A DNA stretch of 64,000 bases from Albifimbria verrucaria. Lineage: Eukaryota > Ascomycota > Sordariomycetes > Hypocreales > Stachybotryaceae. The notes beneath the pieces were generated by a model. The model saw only the letters and a program-made list of their open reading frames with translations. It did no database searches and had not been told where the DNA came from. The DNA lies in the NCBI GenBank assembly GCA_020081605.1, contig JAHREC010000040.1:62001-126000 (forward strand), given 5' to 3'. Position numbers and translations under genes: made by a program. Positions 1 through 11,395 of the stretch are shown in pieces; within the stretch, counting starts at the first letter, position 1, and each line of letters opens with the position of its first letter.

Positions 1-61
1 TCCAGAAATGCACCCTCTCATTCGGTGAATACCTTCAAAGCCAGGACATCGGAGGCAAACC

Positions 62-226
62 AACACATCATGTACTTTGTACGATGATTTCACCGTCTAC
101 ACCTCATCGGATGGGACTATTCGGCTGTGGGATGCCAAGACCGCGCAACTCTCCACACTCAAGCAACATCTCGGCCATCATTTACTCTGGATGGCTTCCA
201 TCTACAGACAGACATTGGAATCTTAG
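62..226 (+). pseudogene. WD40-repeat fragment
   Basis: One open stretch ends at a TAG at 224-226 and contains the peptide SSDGTIRLWDAKT, the classic end of a WD40 blade. The residues before it (LYDDFTVYT) also fit a blade. Only about one repeat is present, and the stretch enters from the window edge, so the rest of the gene may lie to the left. In filamentous fungi isolated WD40 scraps of this kind often derive from STAND (NACHT-WD40) proteins; that parentage is inference. No start codon or splice site can be assigned. Confidence 0.45.
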
Positions 227-1085
227 GATGGCGAGCATTCGATTCCTATGATTATGACATGGACTGCCTCTCGATATGCTAATTTTGATCGACTAAGGAT
301 GCAAACTGTGTAGAGAAGGCCGTTGTTGGATTGTATGGGACGGGCACAAGATGCTGTGGCTGCCTGTTAACTTTCAGCCCACATCATTTCCAGTGAGTTC
401 TGCTATCTCAAAACCGAAAGCGGTAATTGGTTTTCCAGCTGGAAAGCATGCGGTTGTCTGCATTCAAGAACTTATTTTACTCCTGAAGAAGACTCTCGTC
501 ACCCTGAAGGATCAAGGCTGTCATGGAAAGACATTCACGCACAACGCAGGAAGAAATTCCTTGAGAGACCTTTGGGTTCTCTACAAGTCAGACACTGCAC
601 GAAGCTGAAGCCTCGGTAGTCTTGAAATATATGAACTCCAGATGACAAGTTGCTATCATCTTGAAACTTTTCTTGTGTCCCTCGCCCTTTCTTAACATTC
701 GTCGTAACCGGCTCGGATAATGTTGGTTCCGGTAGTCACGATGCCAGTAGTTTCTGCTACTATTCTTGCTTCTCTACGTTTTTCCTATTTGTGCACTCAA
801 GAAAACTCGCATCACCTCGACCTGATTTGCACAGCCGTCTTGCCGATCACTGCCACTACCGGCCTAACTAAACACTTGAAGCTATAATCGAGGTGCGGCT
901 TCGAGATTCCGCGGCTGGACCCTTCGACCAGATTTAATGCACAAAAGCATTATACCCGCATAACTTACGCATCCATTCATTTCATCCGTGCTGAGTTCGA
1001 GGTCTCCTTGGTGCATTCTAACAAAACAGCTTTGTAGCCAAATCACCTGCTGGCGATCGACCTCACTCACTGTCCAATACTCCAG
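227..1085. other. no recognisable gene
   Basis: Both strands carry only short frames without family resemblance. One 85-codon frame sits at 351-608 on the plus strand but opens at a non-ATG codon region and shows no known motif. I see no transposon end and no RNA gene here. Confidence 0.4.
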
Positions 1086-2960
1086 TTGGAGTCTCGTTCA
1101 ACCTGGCAAGCGTTTCCAGAGATGATCCTCCGTCGGAGTAATTCATGCGACATGGCTCTGTCTGATGATTCTCTCTTCCGACACAATCCGGCCACAACAT
1201 CTGTTTCAATTCTCTGCTCAAATTTGACCCATGGTACTTTGCTCACAACCAATCTCGACCCAACGCTGTCAACTGCGGATATCAAAGTCTCTCCTCTCCG
1301 CGGCTCCTCCAATGATGAGCACGAAACAACGGAAAGCGACAGCCAGTATTATTTTGATGACTGGAACCAGGATCCAACTGGAGCTGTTGACAATAATACC
1401 ATAGAAGGTATGAAGTACCGTGACAGGAGGGCTGTGGGATACTGAAGTGCTGATGTGAAGTTATAGTTGATGGCCACTCTTCTCAAAATGAAACCGTCTC
1501 CTTGGATTCCAGAATCCCTCACTCTTATCAGGAACACGGGCTCAGCCCTCTACAGTCGAGTTTGGCGCATAGCAGTAGCGATGATTGTGACCGCGGTGTC
1601 ATTGATGACCTCACAATCGAGATTCAACAGCTTAGGGAGGAATTGAAGTGGTACAAGTCCATAATAGCTGACACACTATGTAAAGACATGCTGTTTGAGG
1701 TTAAAGTTCACAGGCTTTACAGAAAGAGGAAAAGAGAGCTTGAGGCTATTCTTAGGAATTTGCCGCCAATCCCGATGGGTCCCCATATGCGCCATCCTCA
1801 ACGAAGAGGATTAAGCCATCCCGCCATATCCGGGATAAAGTATGCTCCAGCAATCCCGGCCATCAGATCCACCATACCATTTTCATTCCTGCATCATACC
1901 TTCAGCCAGCAGACCCCACCTATGCGCTTGCATCAACTGGTGTCAAATCATTGAGAGCATCTCTGTGTCACCCTCCTATAAATTCAGCCGACTCATCCGA
2001 ACAAAAGGTAGAGAACTATTTGCGACATCTTCCCAGTAGCTCGAAGACTCTCGAAAATACGCCACAGTTCGCCCGCCAGGACTCATTGGGTGCACATATT
2101 GCATTGGAAGAGACATTTCGTTCTTCTGAGTCTGTTGAGGGCGGTCTGACCGAGTCCATATGGAGCTTCGATTCCTCAAGAGAGTCGAACCGCAAAAGCA
2201 ACGTCACGAAGGTGCTATCACATATTACAGCGGCGTGGCTTTCTACACAGATTTGTCGGGTGAGCCAGGTGACATGCTCTCAACCACTCATCCCCTGGAG
2301 TGGTCAAGGTCAAAACGATCTTCAGCAATCATCAGACTTCGCTCGATATACTTGTGGAATGACATCTGGAATTGTCATCAACGACGAGTCATTGATCGAT
2401 CGAGGCCAGGTTCTACATCAGCAGAGTCCAACCCTGAATGAGAGCACAAGTGTACAACCGGATTCATTAGGCGATGACAGCAACCGAATAACCAATATCG
2501 AGATGGATTTAATATGGACTAACGATTATCAGTGCATGAACGGCCAGTGTTTGGAGCCTTGTGGACTTGGCGGCGTTTATCCCGAGGATCACTTTATGGT
2601 TGTTGTCACGACCAAACGACTCAAGCATGATAATCTTCCATCCACTTCAGACTCTCCACCAAAGAGGTCAGATAGTATGGAAGGATCATCCGTCGATTGA
2701 CGGCGCTGTTGACTCGCCCCGTCCTGGTCGGTTTCCGAATAAAGCCAAGCCAAAAATCACTGCCTATGGAGGTTGAGTATCTATCAGAGAGCATTCAATT
2801 GCTAGCACCAGTTCCTTTGCCATCTCCTGTCACCTTTTTCCCAGTGTTTACCACCGATGAGTCCGCACTTGGCGATGATGATTGCAATTCCGCCCATCCC
2901 TGCGACGTAAGACTACTCGCGCAGCCAGTTTCAAGAACGTTAACGAGATCGACGACTTCA
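1086..2960 (+). pseudogene. frq: frequency (FRQ) clock-protein pseudogene
   Basis: FRQ is the negative element of the fungal circadian oscillator. Several FRQ landmarks occur in the right order but in different frames. Around 1595-1770 lies a VIDDLTIEI segment followed by an LFEVKVHRL and KRKRELEAILR run, matching the conserved FRQ coiled-coil block. Around 1900-2035 lies a block with YALASTGVKS and KVENYLRHLP. At about 2215-2280, in another frame, is TYYSGVAFYTDLSG. At about 2565-2610 is GLGGVYPEDHF, and at 2766-2870 LAPVPLPSPVTFFPVF, the FRQ C-terminal motif. Frame changes fall near 1890, 2160-2300 and 2700, and a TGA precedes the start of the first block. About 600 codons' worth remain, against roughly 900-1000 in known FRQ proteins. 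The N-terminal part is not visible. The gene cannot encode a working FRQ; it looks like a decayed paralogue. Confidence 0.8.
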
Positions 2961-3188
2961 ACCCTAACTAACCAGGGTCTCAGCTTGGCGTGGGACTCGG
3001 ATTCGACCCGACCAAGCCTGATGGCGGGCACGCATCCCCAGCGAGGAATTCGTCGTCGATTTTCCCAAGGATAGCATGGACATCCACGAGGGTTGAGAAT
3101 GATGGGCTTGCTTGCGTGTCACGACGCGCCGCAGCCAGCGTGGTCAAGTGTCGTTAGATGAGCCCCAATGGGCTCTGCTAGACTGTTG

Positions 3189-5959
3189 CTAATCAACCGT
3201 GATTTGATGACATATATCTCTGAAAATTTTGTTCTGTGACATCTCGATACGACGCTCGAGCTGAGATACGATGCTCATGAGATCTGAAATATTCTCAGCC
3301 GGGAAGTTTGGCGGAGGAAAGCAGCGTAAGTAAGCACAGAGTTGGGTCACTCGCAGGAGGAGCCACATGTTGAGCGGCTCGACAGTAATGGGCGGAAATT
3401 CCCGTGACTCTGCGGCGCCAATCTGAGGTTGCAATATCATATACATGCTCGGGCATTGTAGAGTAGTGGGTAGATTGGTGGATAGACTATAAGGTAGGTA
3501 GGGAAGGCAGATGCTGTATATATGCTCAACCCTCTTCATCGAAATCAATATTCATTTCATCATCCATCCCCACAGCCTCTACCATCATCGCTAGCTGCTC
3601 CTCCGAAGAGATGAGCTTCCTCGCGAACCAGTTGCCCATGCACTCTAACCTCTGGAGGTGCTCTGGCGATAACCTAAGCCTATCCCAGCTCTGCGTACGG
3701 CGTGCGCCCGAGAATTGTTGTTCTAGTTCAGCGGAGGAGGGTGCGATTGAGAGAATATTGATGGCCATACGGTGGAGACGAGGATAGCGCCGGCGCTGCT
3801 CTGGAACTAGCCACCACTGAAGAGGAGCTATCTTTAGAGCATCAAGATCGATAGTTTTATCTTCAATAAACACCGTAAACGTATCTTCATCCTCTTGCGA
3901 AGTAGATTGAACTCTTAGACGACGTTTCAGCCGGTCTAATTCATTCTCTATCCTCTTCTTCGAGGATGGATGAGACGTATCGATATCAGCAGCAGCAGCA
4001 GGGAGTGATTCATGAGGGAGATGCGCGTATTGCTTCTGCCAGATCGAATAAGCAGCATCAATAGTCTTCTGATGCCACTCTCCAGGCCAGTTCTGAAGAA
4101 GATAATGCTTCCGCTTCGAGGGATCGAGAAGCATCGCGGCGGCGTATACTGGCGTTGACTCAACGAGGGCGTAGTATTTATCAAGGATAAACCAGCCCAT
4201 CTCAATAGAATGAACCATGTGGAGGTCCTTCTCTGGGCCTGATTTATATAGCACCTATAAAACATCAGCTTTAAGCATTGTCTTGATGAAATAGGATAAA
4301 CCTTCTGATCCTCAAAGAGGGTGAGGATAGCATCCATCAGTGTAAGGCTCTGGGATAATGAAGCCTCACTGCCTTCAACCCATAGCGTACCACTAGCAAA
4401 TATAGAGAGAAACCTCTCCGTACGCTTAAGTGTATCCCACTCAACACCATTGAGTCGAAAGTTATCGCATTCAGGGTGTTTGTCAATGAAGTCCTTAATC
4501 TCTCGCTCCTTGCGTGTCGTACGCTTGATGAGATGATACCATGAGGACCATCGAGTGTCGTTATCAATCCCTAACGTAATGCCGACAGCCTCCATCCATC
4601 GGTCATGATAGATAGAGCTGTTTCGAAGCCATACAGCTAGGTTATGAAGCTTCTGGAGCGCAGTAGTGGCACCCCAGCCTTCGAAACCTTTATGCTTCGC
4701 TTTACCTTTACCCCTCTTCTCTGGGCTTTTTCATGAGCTCTTATTGAGGCCGGATTATCCTCAACGACCGGTACATCAAGATAGGCGGAGAATAGCTCGT
4801 GAGGGTCGGTGTCTTCCGTCTCTTCAATAGCCGCCAGAGCAGCTTTGAGTGCTTCTTTCGAGGTGGCAAGGAGAAAGGCTTGAAGGGCAAGGTTAAGGAT
4901 ATGATCAAGGCAGCGGATGCGGTACGTAACTGGATCATAATCAATCTGTTCGATATAAGTGAATACTCGTGTAAAAGCTAGTGTATACAAACCCCGAATG
5001 CAAATTTTAGAGACCGGGAGAGCCCTATGAGTAGAGTATCATTTGAAGTGGCGTTATCTCCAGTGTGATAGCCGAGTTTCGTTGTCACCCCGAAGGATTT
5101 AAGGGTGCGGAGGATGATAGCCGCCTGGATCTCTCCAGAGTGGCTAAAGAGCACCTGTGGGAGTGCTAGCATGCCGTGTTTGAACTGGTAATCCTGGGAG
5201 ATCCACCTAACACAGATGCAGAGGTATGCCTTTCGAGCTGGAGATGTCCACATATCTGTTGATATATGGATATCCCCAATAGCTTCCTGGATGTTGTTCT
5301 GGAGTATTTGACGATATCTCTCGTAGTTGAGAACCAGGGCACGAGTGAATGTTCCTCTACTAAACTGTGCAAGATCCGAGATCTCTGGATTAGCAGAGAG
5401 GAGGAGATCATGGAGTTCTGGCCACTCAACAGGCATTGAGAGGAAGCCTCCTTCTAGCACAGAGTGCTAGCAACGCCTGAAGATGCCGCGGCCGATTATA
5501 AGCCTCTCGGAGGACCAGTCCTCTCGAAGCCTCATCCTTTTGAAGCAAAAACGAATTCATGACCCGCTGGCCAGGCATTAATTTAGGCTTGGAAGAGGTT
5601 TGCCGCTCTTCCATATCCAGCCATCTCTTCCACAGATATGGGTTATTGAGACGAAGATGATCACGGGCTCCTGATGTGTATATTGTACTCCAACTCTTCT
5701 TCTTATCCCAACAGCCGATACAGTAATGAAGGCGTTTATTTGAGGACTTCCCACTTCGATCAGATCTCTCCTTTGGCCTGAATTCGGGCTCCGAACCTTT
5801 GGAATATCGAAAGAAGGTCCAGATTGAAAGTTTCTCGGTGGGAATCGAGGTAATACTCGGAGGAGCACTGGAGGCAACACTGGGCGCCGGCAAAGGGAGG
5901 TTCAGCTTGGAGGGCGTTGTAGGGACGGTAAGGGATAAGGAATCCTGTGAGAAGGACAT
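3189..5959 (-). mobile_element. hAT-superfamily transposon, transposase in broken frames
   Basis: Read on the minus strand from 5959, the first block has a C..C...H...H pattern (CIGCWDKKKS...ARDHLRL), like a BED-type zinc finger. The next (5460-4978) contains ISTDMWTSPARKAYL and TGDNATSNDT, typical of the hAT catalytic core. A third (4990-4637) has RIRCLDHILNLALQAFLLA. A fourth (4600-4290) has IDNDTRWSSWYHLI. The last (4254-3526) ends with PLQWWL, then SIAPSSAELEQQFSGARRT, the hAT C-terminal dimerisation region. A frame jump near 4733 lies in a run of A. An intron near 4255-4300 between the last two blocks is plausible. A further minus-strand frame (3548-3189, 119 codons) follows directly and may be the extreme C-terminus or unrelated. 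I could not fix the terminal inverted repeats or the 8-bp target duplication. Confidence 0.9.
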
Positions 5960-6129
5960 GGTTAGAGATCCATATAATAAAGATTAAATATAAAACAATA
6001 TATTAGTGTAGATGCTGGTAGTAACTGGCAAGGAAGGAGATGAGAACTAAGTTGATTCCTTGCGAAGGGTTCTTGCTACATATATATACTGTCGCACTCA
6101 GTAGCAGGTTGCAAAGAAAGTCATACAGT

Positions 6130-6620
6130 CATCGTCCCTCCATTGCGTAGGCGTTTCTTTTTCCCCCTCCGGCGCCGGCGTAGTATCTCGTTTGCCTCTC
6201 GAAGATCCTTGATCCCAGACCTTAATAATGTCATCTCATGCAATACTGCCTTAGTTCCTTGGTCATGGACCTCAAGGCCTCAATAAACGATGCTGGGGAG
6301 CTACTATGATGTCTCTCAATTCGTCTTCTTAGATATTCAGAATGAGATTCAGTTTCCCTGATTGTCTTTGGGGTCCTTGAGGTCCAGGGGCAGGAAGCTC
6401 TGGCTCATGGATAATATGCGTTGGGGTCTGTAATCGGATATCAAGCTTAGAGATCACATGGTTCGCATCTAAAGGAGCAAGTCCGGCGCCTTTAAAGTCT
6501 CCCTGAATATTTGATTTAGTCATGGTGGCTTGGTGTGCGGCGTAGAAGGCAGGAAAGAACCCGGTCTTGGAAATATGTGTTATCTCCTTGATGGTTGGTT
6601 GGTTGATTGTATTCCTACTC
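6130..6620 (-). mobile_element. C-terminal remnant of a Fot/pogo-type (Tc1/mariner) transposase
   Basis: On the minus strand the frame reads FFPAFYAAHQATMTKSNIQG, then DFKGAGLAPLDANHVISKLD and RLQTPT, the order seen near the C-terminus of fungal Fot1/pogo DDE transposases. A stop after 6329 interrupts it. Further on, in other frames, come IERHHSSSPASFIEAL and a basic tail, which also fit that family's end. The DDE core is not recognisable in 6620-6760. The remnant lies between the hAT element and the LINE, so three classes of mobile DNA abut one another. Confidence 0.65.
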
Positions 6621-6912
6621 GGTTGTAGCCGCTATTTACAAAGCAGCCATGCCCGGCTAGCGGGGTTGGCAGATAGCCGAAGCTCGCTCCGGGTATTGAT
6701 CCGGCTCTCACTCCACTTCGCCATACGTCTTTTGACGAAGGCCAGCTATCCCCAATAATCCCGCTTTCTCCTCAACCTCAGACTACCCATGGCTGCCACC
6801 ATCGTGTAGAGCTTGGTTATCTACTAATGTACAGTGATTCTAGGCTCTTTGAAGCAGAAGTGCCGCTTCGTATCTGACTCTGCGTACCTACAGTCTCCCG
6901 CAGTGCTTGAGC
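6621..6912. other. element boundary zone, no gene
   Basis: No coding sequence is recognised. The segment near 6671-6702 carries the string gccgaagctcgctccgggta, which recurs with two or three changes near 36688-36720. The 3' end of the LINE must lie in or near this zone, but no poly(A) or short tandem tail marks it clearly. Confidence 0.4.
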
Positions 6913-8215
6913 CTATCTAGCCTTTCTGACCCCGAAGTGCCCTAGGGTCCCTGTCTGTTCTATGAATCTGATGACTTTCGCGGCTGCTTTGCGCTCTCCT
7001 AGTATCCTGCGGAGGTCGTTTCGTCCTGGGATGTCGTTGAGTTCCTGGTTCCGGAGTTGTCGATGGTTCCTGCAGTGTAGGAGGATATGTGTTACCGTCT
7101 GTCGCCCTTGCCCGCAGGGGCACCTATCGCTTGTGACGCCTGGTACTCTCTGCTTGAAGAGAAAGTGCTTAGTGCCTATCTTTTCTGTCCGCAGTCCGAT
7201 CAACAAGGCGCTTTGTTTCTTGCTTAGCTTTGTATGTAGTTGCAGTATTTTCCTCGTCGGCTTTGGGGTATACCGGAAGCTGGTCCTGCCCCGAGCCTCG
7301 CTGGTCCATTTCTCTTGCCAGGCTTTATGGGCTTGCCAGGCTTTATGGGCTTGCTTGTGCGTCCACGTCTTCAGCGTCGATCGAAGCGCCCATAGTTCTG
7401 GTGGCTTATCGGCTCTTAATCCGGTGGCTCCTCCTTCTCTCCAGCCTGTGGCTTCCTTGGCTGCTCTCTCGGCCTGTTCGTTGCCCCAGAGTCCCGTATG
7501 GGCTGGGATCCATCTGATCTCCACTGGTAGTCCTTCTCGTTGTAGTTCCTCTACTCTTCGGGCGATGGCTTTAAGTATATAGGCTCCCGGTCTGCCTTTA
7601 GGCTTGGCGGATGATCTGATGGCTGCCTGGTATCTGTGAAGATGTAGACTTTACTTCTCGTATTGCCTTGTTGTTGATCGTTCTGTGTTATCTCAAGGGC
7701 CATGAGTATACCTTGGAGTTCTGCCGCATATACTGTTGAGATTTGCTCCGTTCCCATATAGGCTCTTCGCTCCTCCTGCGTCGTGGTGCATACGGCTGCG
7801 GCCCCAAGGTGCCCGCCGATGCCGCTTCCGTCGGTGTATATGTGTATGCCTGTGTGATCAGATAGCTGTTCGAGATGTACATCTCGCGCATCCTCGCTGG
7901 TCTGTTCGAGATATTGCTTCGGGCCTTGCCACCATGGGGTCGTGATATACGGGCTTATTCGTTCCTGGAGGTGTATGTCCGGTCCCTGAAGCTCCTGGAT
8001 GGTATGTTCGATGGCCTGTCTTGGAGATCTTTTCTTCCTCGGATCCCTGGTATCCGATCGCGCGGCTCCCCAATGCGTCCCAGTGTATCTATATTGTACT
8101 TTAGTATCTGCTCCTGGATTAGCAGCAGGTGCGTCTCGATGTTGAGTGCTGGTATTGATGTAGCTCTGTAGGCTCCGCTGATGGCTCGCGCGCCCCTCGG
8201 TTGCAGAGGGGTGGC
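6913..8215 (-). mobile_element. 5'-truncated non-LTR retrotransposon (LINE), end of ORF2 with RNase H
   Basis: The minus strand encodes the last part of a Tad1/I-type ORF2. In order: GARAISGAYRATSIPALN and a following thumb-like region near 8190-8050; RISPYITTPWWQGPK near 7935; the RNase H domain opening HIYTDGSGIGGHLGAAAV (first catalytic Asp) and YAAELQGILMALE (catalytic Glu) near 7840-7690; YIFTDTRQP (expected TDNQAA, altered by a frameshift near 7620); and, in another frame, IRWIPAHTGLWGNEQAERAAKEA with the last RNase H residues. The C-terminal CPCGQG...HILLHC zinc motif lies near 7100-7045. The reverse transcriptase core is absent. A tandem 18-bp duplication (7319-7354) doubles a KAWQAH unit. 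At least two frame changes make it inactive. It joins a host gene at about 8215. Confidence 0.9.
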
Positions 8216-10340
8216 GCTGAGGTGAGTGCAGACATCTGGTTGAAGTACGGATTTGGCGTTGCGAGGGAATCATCTCAACATTTTCGACAGACAACTCCGA
8301 AGTATGCACGCTACTGTGCGTTGATTCTGTTATTAGATGCAGCCGCTTCGTATAACTGCGGCCGTCATGCACCCTATTCGTATGCTGCAGCATCGCTTGG
8401 TCGCAGAGCGTTTCAATGACGCGCCACTCCGGCACCTTCGCCATTGTGATTTCTTCATTGTTGTATCGTCGGAAAACGACTTCAACCTGTTCCCACGCTC
8501 TATCTGAGTTTTTATAGTTTGGATACCGAGTTAAACCTGACAGGAGACCCGCTATGACGTGGAACGTAATGGGCCATCGATAGGACCATTGCCAGTGATG
8601 AGGTGTGGCCACAGACTCGCCTCGCTCAAACTCTTCAAGACACTCCAAACAGTCGTTGTAAAGCCTTTGATGCGTCAATACTGTAGTCCTGGCTGATGGC
8701 GACCATTTCTGATTGAGGGTTAAAATGAGAACTTACTGCTCTCGGAGTTCCTCAAAGTTGTGGCAGCACAATGTGCCTCCTGACGGGAAAGCGTGGAAAT
8801 ATAAGATGCAAACTTGTAGTGACTGAGCCATGGCTTTATACCAGCGTGATATAACCTCGTGCATGGGATTCAAGCCGTCAAAATGTTGCGTAAACTTAAG
8901 CCTGATGTATTCCTGGCTCGTATGAATGATCGACATTAGCTTGTCACATCTCGTCGCCGTCCTGCGACACTTGATCAACCTGTAGTAGGCTCTGCTAAAC
9001 TCTCTCCGTATCAAGGCGCACGTGTTGTTCGTGAAGCCTATTTGATCTCTGGGGTAAGGATCCCGCCCAATAGAACAGCACGACACCCACTCCAGGTCGT
9101 TCGCATTAAGAGACTGTTGCACGTGTCCGATGTTCATCAGGACGGGCTCCGAGCTGTCGAGACTATATGATTGAATGTCGAGAGAAGCCAAATGCCCCCA
9201 CATGCGTCTCCTGATTTCGATAATCCACGCAGAATAGCCATACTGTGCAGGCTCTCGGTGCAGACCCATTCGCTGAGCGACTTTGCCGGCAATACCCAGT
9301 AAAGTGGAGGCAACTTCGCAGTCAGCAGTATGAAATTTACAGGTCTAATAAGAACTTGGTCAGCAAAAAGTGTCTGCTTAGAAGGAGAGAGGAAAACCTT
9401 GAGAGCACCCCTCCACCTTCTCAAAAAAAAAAAAAAAAAAAAAAAAAAAGGGAAAGAAAGAAAGGAAAAAAACCAAGTGCTGGTGGAAAGGGTCAGTTAG
9501 GCTCACAATATAGAAAAGCAGAGCACAAAACAAGATCATATTGCGGCTCTGCATCACATTGGCCCTCTCGAGCGCTGCTTCCGTAGCCCATTGGAGATAA
9601 AGCCTTAATTCAACTGCCTCAACCCCGACCTTGTCCTGGATCAGGTTCGCAGGCAGAACCGATGCGGCGATGTACTGCGCGGAGAACATGAGCGCCTCCA
9701 CCTCCATGCTGCAGGTGGAAGAGCCCTGGCGAAAGTCGGACACAATCCGCCACAGGTACTCGTGATGGATAATCCGGACAAAGGGCTCTACATGGTCCAA
9801 GAAAAGCTGCAGGAGAACATCCTCCTTGTTTGTGGCCAGGTGCAAATGTAAGGTTTCTTTGAGCTTTCCCATGCCCAGAGACAGCGGCCAGTCGGTGGTC
9901 GGTGTAACCCAATCATCAGCGGTAATGTCGAGCATGTAGCGTGGCTCGTAAGTCATGTTCTCCAGGTTTATACAGTGATCCGGACTTATGTAATACGAGC
10001 TGCCATTCTTGGAGACTTGGCTGCCTGTAGCCGCCGAAGTATTGGCGGTGGTATCACTGCTGATAAAAGGGCTTGGTGCATAGGCGCTATTCCTCTGGCT
10101 GAACTTAGAGATGGGAATTGATGGGGTTGATGCCGATGTCATGTCCTCGATGATGCGCTCCAGACGCTCCACTCTGTCCTGTAACATCTGCTGGCTCACG
10201 GTCGTCTCTTGACACATTTCGTACAGGCAATTGACCCCATGGCGCACGCAATTGTTACAGGGCTGGGCCTTATCACAACGGACCTTGCGTCTCCGGCAGG
10301 TGTTGCACGGTTTATCGAATTTAGTCGTTTTTCTCGACAT
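8216..10340 (-). CDS. Zn2Cys6 transcription factor, 3' end replaced by a LINE
   Basis: The start is the ATG at 10340 (MSRKTTKFDKPC). The zinc cluster CNTCRRRKVRCDKAQPCNNC...C (residues about 12-39) binds DNA; a short coiled coil (LQDRVERLERIIEDM) follows. Exon 1 is 10340-9507. A phase-0 intron (9506-9345) begins GTGAGC and ends TTATTAG. Exon 2 is 9344-8737 and contains STLLGIAGKVAQRMGLH and MRRRMWGHL-like residues (IRRRMWGHLASLD), the hallmark of the fungal middle homology region. A second intron (8736-8689, 48 bp) keeps frame. Exon 3 carries HHWQWSYRWPITFHVIAGLL, usual near the C-terminal part of such regulators. All joins keep frame, so the gene looks whole until LINE sequence begins at about 8215. 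The frame then runs on through the LINE to a stop at 7551, for about 859 codons. Target genes cannot be inferred. Confidence 0.9.
9423..9449. repeat. 27-bp poly(A) tract (poly(T) in the transcript) inside an intron
   Basis: An uninterrupted run of A on the plus strand lies within the first intron of the Zn2Cys6 gene, so the transcript has a long poly(U) tract. It is polymorphism-prone. If the intron is retained, the run reads as polyphenylalanine. Confidence 0.85.
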
Positions 10341-10573
10341 CGTTAAGTGCAAGCTAATACTTTATGAGACCAAGCAGCTTTTGAGTTGGGAAACTCCTGA
10401 AAACGATTCCAGGGCAGTGCGTTCGGAGGCAGGAAGCGCAACAGCAGCTGTTTCGGTCATTATATGCAAATTGACAGACATTCTTGGTTAGAAGAAGAAG
10501 CGAAACAGGGTCTTTCATGTGTCATTCGAGGCAGCCATTGTTTGTTCTGACAGTCTGAGGGGCATCAACCTAG
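10341..10573. promoter_or_regulatory. upstream region of the Zn2Cys6 gene
   Basis: About 230 bp lies between the ATG of the Zn2Cys6 gene and the first frame on the plus strand. I see no clear TATA box or repeated operator. Confidence 0.3.
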
Positions 10574-11130
10574 ATGACGCGAGGGTATTGCTACATTTAT
10601 ACAAGAGGGACAATCAAATGGCGTGAGGGGTCCGTGCCATCCCACAAGCTAGGATTAAAACAAGGACTCCAGAGGCATTGCGAGGTCCAGAAAAGGTCGC
10701 TCGATCAAGATGTACCCTGGAGGGACGGACAGGGTGCGAGTCTCGGAACTAGAACGTGGTTGTGGAGTCGCGCGACTGGGTTTTTCTGCAGAGATCTGAT
10801 AGATTCCAATCCCTCAGTAGGATGGATCAGCAGCCTCGCCGCCAGAAACGGCCATCTAATTGTCGAAAGTTTACTCGACCCAGAGCGAGGCCTCCAAGAG
10901 GACGGGGTCCATAATAATGCCCGGCCTAATACGACAATACTCACGCCTGAGATTCCGGGGATGCTGGTCGTCACGGATGGTAGTGGTTATAACTCCATCG
11001 CTAAGCTGGCAGTGGACTGGGCCGAAGACATTTCAGATCACCCAGAGAGCTTGGGTTAGCGCATTGCATCGACCGCTGGCTATATCCAGGCGGTAAATTT
11101 CTGGAAAAGCGAAGCCATAGCTGCTATTTC
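10574..11130 (+). pseudogene. ORF with a possible ankyrin-like unit
   Basis: A 161-codon frame opens at ATG 10574. Residues near 10820-10880 read SLAARNGHLIVESLLD, which resembles the helix pair of one ankyrin repeat (A..NGH...V..LL). A short continuation in another frame after 11059 (IASTAGYIQAVNFWKSEA) could be the same protein after a frameshift. No other repeat is visible, and the rest is unrecognised. It may be a scrap of an ankyrin-type STAND protein, but the evidence is a single unit. Confidence 0.25.
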
Positions 11131-11395
11131 CATGTTTGGGTATGGGACATAGATGGTGTATCTCGTTGAGTATGCGAAGGCTATCCCCATCTGTTGCCGC
11201 TTGGCGTTTATTTATAATAGGAAGAGAATAGATGATTGGCTCTTTTCAAATTCACCTCGCGACTCATATTCTCGGCCCAGCATATCGCTCTGTTATGGGC
11301 GATGGTACTTCTGTGAGCTAGTATGATCCGTCACATGAGCTTGAATTCGTGCTAGCTAAGCCCTACTACCCTTCCCAGGCCCATCTAGACCATGT

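Noticed and set aside
6962..7582. A 206-codon plus-strand frame
   Set aside because: It is antisense to the LINE RNase H and tail, which carry clear motifs on the minus strand.
8689..8736. A 28-bp intron ending at the first AG in the Zn2Cys6 gene
   Set aside because: Too short for a fungal intron; the next usable AG gives 48 bp and keeps the frame, so that one was adopted.
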